Part shown: one piece after another, positions 1 through 5,110 of the stretch
How the letters are laid out: every line of letters starts with the position of its first letter
Position numbering within the stretch: the first letter of the stretch is position 1
Assembly: GCA_009699665.1 (NCBI GenBank)
Contig: WLNS01000083.1
Span: 1-5,652, forward strand
Length of the DNA stretch: 5,652 nt
Direction of reading: 5' to 3'
DNA from: Actinomycetota bacterium
GTDB lineage: Bacteria > Actinomycetota > Actinomycetes > Actinomycetales > Microbacteriaceae
Made by a program: the position numbers and the translations under genes
The notes under the pieces: generated by a model
Told to the model about the DNA's origin: nothing
Databases searched by the model: none
What the model saw: only the letters and a program-made list of their open reading frames with translations

Positions 1-1
1 C

Positions 2-316
2 TTCTCGCTGATTCCTCTCGTGGGAACGCTCACCGGTTCCATCGTCATTGCTCTGTCGCAATTCCTCTTGGCCGACGGAACCGTGGCTCTAATCGCGATC
101 ATCTACTACCTGATTTACATGCAGATTGAGGCTTACGTGATTAGCCCCCGCATCATGAATAAGGCCGTCAGTGTGCCGGGATCCATTGTGGTCATCGCGG
201 CCCTGGCCGGCGGTTCCCTCCTGGGTATTCTTGGCGCCCTCGTGGCCATTCCCGTGGCCGCCTCGATCATCATCATCGTCAAGGAAGTCACGATTCCGGC
301 CCAAGCAGAACGCTAG
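2..316 (+). CDS. AI-2E family transporter, C-terminal fragment (5' end outside window)
   Basis: This is the last ~104 residues of a polytopic membrane protein of the AI-2E transporter family (PF01594; the family includes the proposed quorum-signal exporter TqsA and Na+/H+ antiporter-like members). The open frame runs unbroken from base 2 to TAG at 314-316; the ATG/GTG-like codons inside it are not the true start. Visible family traits are the opening LIPLVGT segment, the YMQIEAYVISPRIM stretch (polar residues and a Pro within a helix, the best conserved part of the family), the VPGSIVVIAALAGGSLLGI helix and the closing GALVAIPVAAS helix, followed by a short cytoplasmic tail. The substrate cannot be told from sequence; 'AI-2E' is a family label and does not show autoinducer transport here. 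It is the only plus-strand gene and converges on the hydrolase gene, 29 bases away. Truncation is by the window edge, not a mutation. Confidence 0.9.
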   Translation, partial: FSLIPLVGTLTGSIVIALSQFLLADGTVALIAIIYYLIYMQIEAYVISPRIMNKAVSVPGSIVVIAALAGGSLLGILGALVAIPVAASIIIIVKEVTIPAQAER

Positions 317-345
317 ACAGAAGTGTGACCACGTGCCGACAGCAC

Positions 346-1065
346 TCAGGCCGGTGGCCAGTATTCCGGCAGGGGCGCGGCGGCCGGATTGAGTCTCTCG
401 ACGATTTCGTTGAGCACCCGGCGCGTTTGGTTTTCTCCCACCCATAAGTGCTTGCCTTGTTCGACCTCGACAAATTCGAGTTCGGGAACCGAGGCAAATC
501 GCACACGCGCCTCAGCGGGGCGCAAAAAATCATCGAGTTCCGGCACGATGGCGACGAGTCGCCGGGTATTTCCGGCCCATGCGGCGACATCTGCATCTGT
601 TGCCCGGTGCAGGGGCGGCGAGAGCAGAATGGCACCTTCAATCGCATACTCACGCCCGTACTTGAGCGCGAGTTCCGTTCCGAAAGACCAGCCCACCAGC
701 CACGGATGAGGCAGGCCGCGCTCGGCGACAAAGTCCATCGCGGCAGTCACGTCCCCATGCTCGGCGTTTCCGCCGTCAAACTCACCCTCGCTGAGACCGC
801 GCGGTGACCGCGTTCCACGGGTGTTAAACCTGAGAACGGCGATGTCGGCCAGTGCGGGCAGTCGCCACGCAGCTTTGCGCAAGACATGCGAATCCATGAA
901 CCCGCCCGCAGTCGGCAGTGGATGCAGGCACACCATTGTGGCCACCGGCGGTCGATCGAGCGGCATCGCCAACTCCCCCACCAGCCGCAATCCGTCCGGG
1001 GTTGTCAGCACGACGTCTTCGCGTCGAGCCGGCAGAACGGTTGACCCGCGAATCTCCTCGGTCAC
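346..1065 (-). CDS. alpha/beta hydrolase (COG2945-like)
   Basis: Predicted cytoplasmic serine hydrolase of the alpha/beta fold, 239 residues. There is no signal peptide and no membrane segment. In order: HPLPTAGGFMDSHV (residues ~48-61, oxyanion-hole region), LRFNTRG (~78-84) and SEGEFDGG (~92-99), which together resemble the COG2945 'alpha/beta superfamily hydrolase' group; the nucleophile elbow GWSFG with Ser127; a candidate acidic residue in PELDDFL (Asp178 or 179); and catalytic His206 in GKHLWVG. The substrate is unknown; esterase or thioesterase activity is possible. Start choice: the frame also opens at TTG 1077, but no Shine-Dalgarno sequence precedes it. GTG at 1065 has GGAAG five bases upstream and overlaps the TGA of the preceding gene as GTGA, the usual sign of translational coupling, so 1065 is preferred. 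The gene ends with TGA at 346-348. Confidence 0.88.
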   Translation of the reverse strand: MTEEIRGSTVLPARREDVVLTTPDGLRLVGELAMPLDRPPVATMVCLHPLPTAGGFMDSHVLRKAAWRLPALADIAVLRFNTRGTRSPRGLSEGEFDGGNAEHGDVTAAMDFVAERGLPHPWLVGWSFGTELALKYGREYAIEGAILLSPPLHRATDADVAAWAGNTRRLVAIVPELDDFLRPAEARVRFASVPELEFVEVEQGKHLWVGENQTRRVLNEIVERLNPAAAPLPEYWPPA

Positions 1066-1352
1066 GCGATCTTCCAACAGTGGGCGTGCCAGTGGCGCCG
1101 ATCTTCGAGATCGGCCGACTCTCCCATGAGTCCGTCATTGCGCCACACGGCGACGTGAGCGACGCCGAGCAAAACGATGTTGTTGCACCCGGGGCACGTG
1201 TACTCCTTCAGGGCGTTCGCCTCGCTAATCGGCTGCACCGTCCACGAGCCTCCCCGCTTGCTCTCGGTGCGCCGAAACCCGCCCAGGATGCGTCCCGCAT
1301 CGAGTTCCTCGTAGTCGTCTTCGGGACGAGAGGGGCGATTTCGTCGAGCCAT
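1062..1352 (-). CDS. small putative zinc-binding protein, conserved in Actinobacteria
   Basis: A 96-residue protein of unknown function. It has a basic start (MARRNRP), an acidic low-complexity stretch (~11-19), and a conserved C-terminal half: a CPGC knuckle (Cys53, Cys56), His66, then DRRHWHAHCW with His87, His89, His91 and Cys92. This spacing of Cys/His pairs looks like a single zinc-ribbon-type metal site; metal binding is inferred. From memory, homologues in Streptomyces and relatives carry the same RRNRP start and 'YxCPGC ... DRRHWHxxCW' core and are often labelled 'ATP/GTP-binding protein'. No Walker A P-loop is present here, so that label is not supported. An in-frame TAG nine bases upstream fixes ATG 1352 as the first possible start. 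GGAGG sits only one base before the ATG, an unusually short spacing. The gene ends in TGA overlapping the hydrolase GTG. Confidence 0.82.
   Translation of the reverse strand: MARRNRPSRPEDDYEELDAGRILGGFRRTESKRGGSWTVQPISEANALKEYTCPGCNNIVLLGVAHVAVWRNDGLMGESADLEDRRHWHAHCWKIA
1071..1075 (-). promoter_or_regulatory. ribosome binding site deciding the hydrolase start
   Basis: GGAAG on the minus strand lies five bases before GTG 1065, inside the end of the upstream gene. It favours GTG 1065 over the TTG at 1077, which has no purine-rich site before it. The GTG overlaps the upstream TGA by sharing GTGA. Confidence 0.6.
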
Positions 1353-1397
1353 GCCTCCAGCCTAAAGCCCCGCTCGCCGTGTCACTTCACCCCGCAA

Positions 1398-2048
1398 CTA
1401 GTACCAGTTGGTCGCTTCGGAGTGTGCCCAGGCGCCACAGGGTGTGTCATACCGGGCTTGTATGTAGTTGAGGCCCCACGTAATCTGCGTTGTCGGATTG
1501 GTCTGCCAGTCGGCACCCACGGTGGCCATCTTTTCACCGGGCAACGATTGCGGAATGCCATAGGCGCCACTGCTCGGATTGTTGGCATAAACGTTCCAGT
1601 GTGACTCGCGATTCCACAGCAACACGAGGCAGTCGTATTCCTGCACGGACCAGCCACGTTCGGCCACCATGCGGTAACCGATGGCCTGGGCAGAAGTCGG
1701 ATCGGGCAGCCCGGCGGCGGGAACGCCCATGAGTCCGTGAAGACCGGCCACAGTGTCGACCCCGTCACGAGCCGATGTCTGGCTTGCTGACGCGGCCCGC
1801 AGGGTCTGCACCGGTCCCTGCCACGAATCGTAAGTGAGCCGGAACGAAGGCGAAGCAACCGCGCCAGAATAGGGATCAACCACGGTCACCATAATGAGGG
1901 CCAGCGTCAGAATCATTGTTCCCAGCAGGAGGGACGGGCCGTGACGCAGAAAGACTCCCCGCTGCGACCATGTCGTTGCGCGGATACGACGACGAACAGT
2001 GCGCGCGTCTAGCCGCGAACTGTCACTCAGCGCAACGTGTTTACCCAT
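1398..2048 (-). CDS. membrane-anchored lytic transglycosylase-like protein
   Basis: A 216-residue protein: a basic cytoplasmic N-terminus (RRRIRATTWSQR, ~19-30), one hydrophobic segment (~38-57, LLLGTMILTLALIMVTVV) that serves as signal anchor or signal peptide, a ~60-residue Ala/Ser/Gly-containing linker, and a C-terminal lysozyme-like domain (~117-216). That domain has the actinobacterial pattern AQAIGYRMVAERGW, LLWNRESHWN with likely catalytic Glu148, SSGAYGIPQSLPG, and WGLNYIQARYDTPCGAWAHSE. Cys140 and Cys204 could form an extracytoplasmic disulphide. Known relatives are annotated as lytic transglycosylase or transglycosylase-SLT/aggregation-promoting-factor-like proteins; the inferred role is cleavage of peptidoglycan glycan strands outside the membrane. 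ATG 2048 has no good Shine-Dalgarno sequence in its immediate leader (CTATTTATCCC), suggesting a short or leaderless-type transcript or structured initiation. The next gene starts 45 bases after its TAG. Confidence 0.87.
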   Translation of the reverse strand: MGKHVALSDSSRLDARTVRRRIRATTWSQRGVFLRHGPSLLLGTMILTLALIMVTVVDPYSGAVASPSFRLTYDSWQGPVQTLRAASASQTSARDGVDTVAGLHGLMGVPAAGLPDPTSAQAIGYRMVAERGWSVQEYDCLVLLWNRESHWNVYANNPSSGAYGIPQSLPGEKMATVGADWQTNPTTQITWGLNYIQARYDTPCGAWAHSEATNWY

Positions 2049-2067
2049 GGGATAAATAGTTTACCCC
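2039..2067. repeat. GTTTACCC direct/inverted repeat cluster over a start codon
   Basis: GTTTACCC occurs at 2039-2046 and again at 2059-2066 (20-base period, about two helical turns). Between them, GGGATAAA (2049-2056) is the inverted form with one inserted A. The cluster covers the ATG of the transglycosylase gene and lies just downstream of the candidate -10. It could be an operator. In RNA it could form either of two mutually exclusive small hairpins, because the middle element can pair with either neighbour. Confidence 0.55.
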
Positions 2068-2076
2068 GATATACCA
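2068..2076 (-). promoter_or_regulatory. candidate extended -10 promoter element for the transglycosylase gene
   Basis: The minus strand reads TGG-TATATC here, an extended -10 form (TGnTATAnT-like). The -35 region 17-18 bases upstream is poor (TTCTTA at best) and falls in the end of the DivIVA-domain gene. A start about seven bases downstream would leave a leader of roughly 12 bases without a Shine-Dalgarno sequence, which fits the absence of one before ATG 2048. This is judged by eye only. Confidence 0.3.
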
Positions 2077-2090
2077 TTATTTCTCGAAAC

Positions 2091-2639
2091 CTAAGAACCC
2101 TTGGCGAGCATGATGTCAATGAGCACATCGAGCGCGTAATCGACCTGTGGTTCGTCATAGCCACCCCGCTGTGCGGTAAACGTGACAAATCGCACGTCTC
2201 GAACGGTCAGCCCCACTCCCGTGGCGAGGTAATCGAGGACACGCTCAGAGAAAGCGTCGACCTCGGAGCGCTTGTACCCCGCGCCTTTGGCTTTGCGAAA
2301 GCGATCGCGAGGTTGGCGCAAGAGACGGTCGCGCAGGTCTTCTGCCGCGGCGACACCGCGTTGCGACCATCCTTCCCACCCTTCCTTTTCGATGGCGGCT
2401 TCGCGCTCAGCTTCGGCGAAGGCCAGCTCGAGTCGTTCAAGCCCCTCGTCGACCTCGGCTGCGTCATATCCCCCGCGCTTCAGCGCAAAAGAAACCTGGC
2501 GAATCTGTAAAGCCGTCAGTGTGACCGGGGATCCCGCCGGAGCGTCATAGGCGCGACGCGCATCATCAACAAACTCATCGACCTGAACCGGATCGTATGC
2601 CGGGCGATTTCGGCGGGCACGGTTAAAAGAAAGATTCAC
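2091..2639 (-). CDS. DivIVA-domain repeat protein
   Basis: A 182-residue soluble protein with four copies of a short DivIVA-type motif (GYxxxxVDxhhxxh): AYDPVQVDEFVDDARRAY (~14-31), GGYDAAEVDEGLERLELAF (~56-74), GYKRSEVDAFSERVLDYL (~121-138) and GGYDEPQVDYALDVLIDIM (~159-177). Copies two and four follow a matching 'LTxxxhRxxxFxxxR' segment, so the protein is two similar halves joined by an Ala/Glu/Arg-rich helix (~75-112). Related Microbacteriaceae proteins are called DivIVA domain-containing. True DivIVA/Wag31 proteins mark poles and septa, but this protein lacks their long coiled coil, so a polar-growth role is only inferred. The frame opens at TTG 2669. GTG 2639 is preferred because it starts the family-typical MNLSFNRARR end and has a weak purine run (GAGAA) seven bases before it. 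It sits 54 bases after cdsA and is probably in the same transcript. Confidence 0.8.
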   Translation of the reverse strand: MNLSFNRARRNRPAYDPVQVDEFVDDARRAYDAPAGSPVTLTALQIRQVSFALKRGGYDAAEVDEGLERLELAFAEAEREAAIEKEGWEGWSQRGVAAAEDLRDRLLRQPRDRFRKAKGAGYKRSEVDAFSERVLDYLATGVGLTVRDVRFVTFTAQRGGYDEPQVDYALDVLIDIMLAKGS

Positions 2640-2693
2640 GTCACTATTCTCGCAACAAAATGCGACCAAGACGACTCGTCGGCACTTATCGAC

Positions 2694-3692
2694 CTACGAG
2701 ACCGCGTGCACCACGTTGTAGATGATGTAAACCACCAGTGCCGTGGGCAGAATCGAATCGACGCGGTCCAAGAATCCGCCGTGGCCCGCAAGCCAGTTGC
2801 TCATGTCTTTGACGCCGATAATCCGCTTGAGTTGAGATTCGCCCAAATCGCCCCAGACGGCCGAAAAAAGAATGGGGATGGCAAATATGGGCGTAAACCA
2901 GATCGGCAGGTGCAACATGAGTGTGACCACGAGACCCGACGCGATGAGCGAGATGACGCCGGCGCCGGCAAACCCCTCCCAGGTTTTTTTGGGGCTAATT
3001 TTTGGTGCCATCAAGTGCTTGCCGAAGAGCAATCCGGTGACGTAAGCCCCCGTGTCTATTGACACGACGACAATCAGAAACCCCATGACCCACCACTGTC
3101 CGTCGTCGCGTGACACGAGGTTCACGGTAACCGCACCCAGCACCGAGACGTAGGCCTGCACAAACATGGCCGCAAACATGCGTTGGTTGAGCGGTGCTTT
3201 GTCGGTGTAGGCAGCGCGATTGGATGTCACAATCTGCGTCATCAGGATAATCACCGTGCCGAGGGCAATCACGATGAGGGTCATTACTATTCCACCGAAG
3301 AAAGCCACCGGCATGGCAATGACCGTAACAACAACACTCAAGACGCGCGGAACGTACCAGCCGCGCACACGCATGGCGTTAGCGAGTTCGAGCGAGCAAA
3401 TGCCGAGCGTCACGAGGGCAAAAATCACGAAAAACCATTTGAAGATAATCAGGCTGACAATGACAAAACCGCCGAAGATGAGGCCCGCGGCGATAGCGCC
3501 CAAGAGGTTGCGGCCCGTGCGCGTTCGAATCTTTTCGTTTGCGGCTTCAAACTGAACTCTGGTGTTCTCGAACTGTGCTTTGGTGTTTTCGAACTGGCGC
3601 TCGATATCGGCCCGAGCACTCCGAAACTGCGCCTGAATCTCTTCTGTGGGCGTGCGGCGCTCGCGCTCTTCGGGGGTGATGTTTTTTGACAC
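2694..3692 (-). CDS. cdsA: phosphatidate cytidylyltransferase (CDP-diacylglycerol synthase)
   Basis: Makes CDP-diacylglycerol from phosphatidate and CTP, the branch-point precursor of phosphatidylglycerol, cardiolipin and phosphatidylinositol; integral membrane enzyme, 332 residues. After a ~60-residue hydrophilic extension there are about eight hydrophobic segments (from ~62 to ~327). Diagnostic sequence is clear: SIDTGAYVTGLLFGKH and MAPKISPKKTWEG (~211-240), then the family signature around ESQLKR, VKD, and GHGGFLDRVDS (~285-313) with Lys295-Asp296 and Asp309. The residue before GHGG, usually Pro or Gly, is Ala302. The N-terminal extension is a predicted helix with near-tandem QFENT units, encoded by a 21-base repeat. 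Start is GTG 3692, three bases after the frr stop, with GAGG eight bases upstream inside frr, indicating coupling to frr. Ends with TAG at 2694-2696. Confidence 0.95.
   Translation of the reverse strand: MSKNITPEERERRTPTEEIQAQFRSARADIERQFENTKAQFENTRVQFEAANEKIRTRTGRNLLGAIAAGLIFGGFVIVSLIIFKWFFVIFALVTLGICSLELANAMRVRGWYVPRVLSVVVTVIAMPVAFFGGIVMTLIVIALGTVIILMTQIVTSNRAAYTDKAPLNQRMFAAMFVQAYVSVLGAVTVNLVSRDDGQWWVMGFLIVVVSIDTGAYVTGLLFGKHLMAPKISPKKTWEGFAGAGVISLIASGLVVTLMLHLPIWFTPIFAIPILFSAVWGDLGESQLKRIIGVKDMSNWLAGHGGFLDRVDSILPTALVVYIIYNVVHAVS
3550..3597. repeat. 21-base tandem repeat inside cdsA
   Basis: Two imperfect 21-base units (3550-3570 and 3571-3591, differing at a few positions) are followed by a 6-base partial third copy. 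On the minus strand they encode the heptad-length units QFENTKA and QFENTRV, with a diverged third protein copy QFEAANE. The period is a whole number of codons, so gain or loss of a unit would keep the frame. Confidence 0.75.
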
Positions 3693-3695
3693 GCG

Positions 3696-4250
3696 CTAAA
3701 CCTCGAGGAGCTCGGCTTCCTTGCGCTTCAGAGTTTCATCAATCTGATCGATGTGTGCTTTCGTGGTGGCCTCGAGCTCCTTTTCGCCTCGCGCCACGTC
3801 GTCGTCACCCACTTCACCCTTGAGGGCATCAATGTCGTCTTTGGCCTTGCGGCGAATATTGCGCACCGACACGCGCGCGTCTTCAGCCTTTGCCTTCACG
3901 ATCTTTACGTATTCCTTGCGGCGATCTTCGGTGAGCTCGGGAAGAGCGACCCGAATGAGGTTGCCGTCGTTGGTGGGCGTGGCGCCCAAATTGGGCGTGT
4001 CACGCAGTGCCTGCTCAATTTCTTTCAGTGCCCCTTTGTCATAGGGCGTGATGAGAATGGTTCGCGCCTCGGGGTTTTGCAGGGATGCCAGCTGAGCCAG
4101 CGGCGTGGGCGTGCCGTAGTAATCGACCAGGATTTTCTGAAACATTGCTGGGTTTGCGCGACCCGTGCGTACGGTCGCAAAATCATCTTTGGCCACCTCA
4201 ACCGCCTTGTTCATGCGATCTTTGGCGTCGCTCAGCACATCTGCAATCAC
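3696..4250 (-). CDS. frr: ribosome recycling factor
   Basis: Splits the post-termination ribosome together with EF-G so that subunits can be reused; cytoplasmic, 184 residues, the normal family length (~185). The whole protein aligns by eye: the N-terminal helix MIADVLSDAKDRMNKAVEV, the RTGRANP turn (~28-34) leading into domain II with VDYYGTPTPLAQLA (~42-55), the LIRVALPELTEDRRKEYVKIVKAKAEDARVSVRNIRR helix region (~98-134) split here only for description, and the long charged C-terminal helix ending in KRKEAELLEV. Start is GTG 4250, with a strong AAAGGAG six bases upstream. Stop is TAG at 3696-3698, three bases before the cdsA start, whose ribosome site lies inside the last codons of frr. 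It follows pyrH by 38 bases, the usual bacterial order. Confidence 0.97.
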   Translation of the reverse strand: MIADVLSDAKDRMNKAVEVAKDDFATVRTGRANPAMFQKILVDYYGTPTPLAQLASLQNPEARTILITPYDKGALKEIEQALRDTPNLGATPTNDGNLIRVALPELTEDRRKEYVKIVKAKAEDARVSVRNIRRKAKDDIDALKGEVGDDDVARGEKELEATTKAHIDQIDETLKRKEAELLEV

Positions 4251-4256
4251 GAAAGA

Positions 4257-4263
4257 CTCCTTT
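4257..4263 (-). promoter_or_regulatory. ribosome binding site of frr
   Basis: AAAGGAG on the minus strand, six bases before GTG 4250; it is the strongest Shine-Dalgarno sequence in the window and confirms the GTG start. The ten bases directly before the GTG (4251-4260) are the exact reverse complement of the ten bases directly before the pyrH ATG (4997-5006). Confidence 0.8.
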
Positions 4264-4288
4264 GCCCGGAATGACGACTGCCCCGAGT

Positions 4289-4996
4289 CTAGTTGGTGAC
4301 GAGGGTGCCAATCTGTGCGCCCGTGATGGCCTTCGTAATGTTTCCCTGTGGCTCGATGCCAAAGACACGCATGGGCATCTTGTTGTCCATGCAGAGCGAG
4401 AAGGCGGTGGAATCTACAACCTTCAAGCCCTTCTTGAGCGCCTCAGCGTACGTGACTCGATCGAGAAGCACGGCGTCGGGATTTTTGTTCGGGTCGTCGG
4501 AATACACGCCGTCGACACCGTTCTTGGCAACGAGCACCTCGTCGGCGTGAATCTCGAGGGCGCGTTGCGCCGAAACCGTATCGGTTGAGAAGAAGGGCAG
4601 ACCTGCTCCGGCACCAAAGATGACGACCCGGCCCTTCTCAAGGTGTCGAATGGCGCGTAGCGGAAGATAGGGCTCGGCAACCTGTGCCATCGCTATGGCC
4701 GACTGTACGCGCGGCTGAGCTCCCGCCTGCTCGAGAAAGTCCTGAAGAGCAAGGGCGTTCATGACGGTTCCCAGCATGCCCATATAGTCGGCGCGGGATC
4801 GATCCATGCCCCGTTGGCTGAGCTCGGCCCCGCGAAAAAAGTTACCGCCACCCACGACAACCGCAACGTCTGCCACTTTGGCCGCCGCCGCAATCTCCTG
4901 AGCGATTGAGGCGACGACGTCGGGATTGACGCCCACAGAACCACCGCCAAATGCTTCTCCCGACAGTTTGAGCAGGACGCGACGACGTGCAGCCAT
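4289..4996 (-). CDS. pyrH: UMP kinase
   Basis: Phosphorylates UMP to UDP with ATP in pyrimidine nucleotide synthesis; cytoplasmic, hexameric in known bacteria; 235 residues, normal length. Amino-acid-kinase fold motifs in order: RVLLKLSGEAF (~6-16, ATP phosphate site with Lys10), VVVGGGNFFRG (~46-56), DRSRADYMGMLGTVMNALAL (~65-84, UMP site and helix), GRVVIFGAGAGLPFFSTDT (~122-140), LVAKNGVDGVYSDDPNKNPDA (~155-175, nucleotide base region) in two adjoining parts, and VDSTAFSLCMDN (~194-205). The GAGAGLPFFSTDT form, where many phyla have GGGTGNPFFTTD, is the actinobacterial type. ATG 4996 has AAAAGGA eight bases upstream. It follows tsf after 114 bases that contain a terminator-like hairpin, so it probably has its own promoter or depends on read-through. 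Stop is TAG at 4289-4291. Confidence 0.97.
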   Translation of the reverse strand: MAARRRVLLKLSGEAFGGGSVGVNPDVVASIAQEIAAAAKVADVAVVVGGGNFFRGAELSQRGMDRSRADYMGMLGTVMNALALQDFLEQAGAQPRVQSAIAMAQVAEPYLPLRAIRHLEKGRVVIFGAGAGLPFFSTDTVSAQRALEIHADEVLVAKNGVDGVYSDDPNKNPDAVLLDRVTYAEALKKGLKVVDSTAFSLCMDNKMPMRVFGIEPQGNITKAITGAQIGTLVTN

Positions 4997-5004
4997 GGAG
5001 TCTT

Positions 5005-5011
5005 TCCTTTT
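5005..5011 (-). promoter_or_regulatory. ribosome binding site of pyrH
   Basis: AAAAGGA on the minus strand, eight bases before ATG 4996. The intervening bases belong to the decamer that is complementary to the frr leader. Confidence 0.65.
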
Positions 5012-5050
5012 GAGCTAAGCGAGTGTTTCTCTACGCTACCGCGCGCGCCA

Positions 5051-5094
5051 GAAAGCAAGCAGCCCGGCGCGCGACAGAGTCACGAACCGGGCTG
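5051..5094 (-). terminator. rho-independent-type terminator after tsf
   Basis: On the minus strand, an 8-bp outer stem (CAGCCCGG / CCGGGCTG, 5087-5094 with 5060-5067), a U-G wobble plus one mismatch, and a 6-bp inner stem (CGTGAC / GTCGCG, one G-U pair) close on a three-base loop (TCT, 5076-5078). It is followed by CTTGCTTTCT, a pyrimidine-rich but not pure U tail. The two G-U pairs exist only in minus-strand RNA (they are C-A mismatches on the other strand), which supports this orientation. It begins 16 bases past the tsf stop. The imperfect tail suggests partial rather than complete termination. Confidence 0.72.
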
Positions 5095-5110
5095 TGCGAG
5101 AAAGGTGAAG

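Noticed and set aside
317..345. Terminator in the convergent gap between the transporter and hydrolase genes
   Set aside because: No stem of more than about four pairs followed by a U-rich tail in either direction.
89..445. 118-codon minus-strand open frame across the AI-2E gene end
   Set aside because: Low-complexity Asp/Gly/His translation opposite a clear membrane protein.
1077..1077. TTG 1077 as start of the hydrolase
   Set aside because: No ribosome site upstream; GTG 1065 has GGAAG at good spacing and the GTGA overlap.
918..1604. 228-codon plus-strand open frame
   Set aside because: It runs antisense across the hydrolase, zinc-protein and transglycosylase genes, all with recognisable families; its translation is Pro/Arg/Gly-rich with no domain pattern.
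2049..2090. c-di-AMP (ydaO-type) riboswitch before the transglycosylase, as seen upstream of some actinobacterial cell-wall hydrolases
   Set aside because: The gap is only 42 bases and lacks the long multi-stem aptamer.
2650..2665. Hairpin TCGCA/TGCGA between cdsA and the DivIVA-domain gene
   Set aside because: Five pairs with a six-base loop and no U tract; too weak to call a terminator, and it overlaps the possible upstream TTG-start reading frame.
2669..2669. TTG 2669 as start of the DivIVA-domain gene
   Set aside because: It adds MVAFCCENSD, which does not resemble the family N-terminus, and has no clear ribosome site; GTG 2639 fits better.
4085..4588. 167-codon plus-strand open frame, with similar ones at 3183-3689 and 3753-4274
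   Set aside because: All are antisense shadows of frr, pyrH and cdsA, which are unambiguous.
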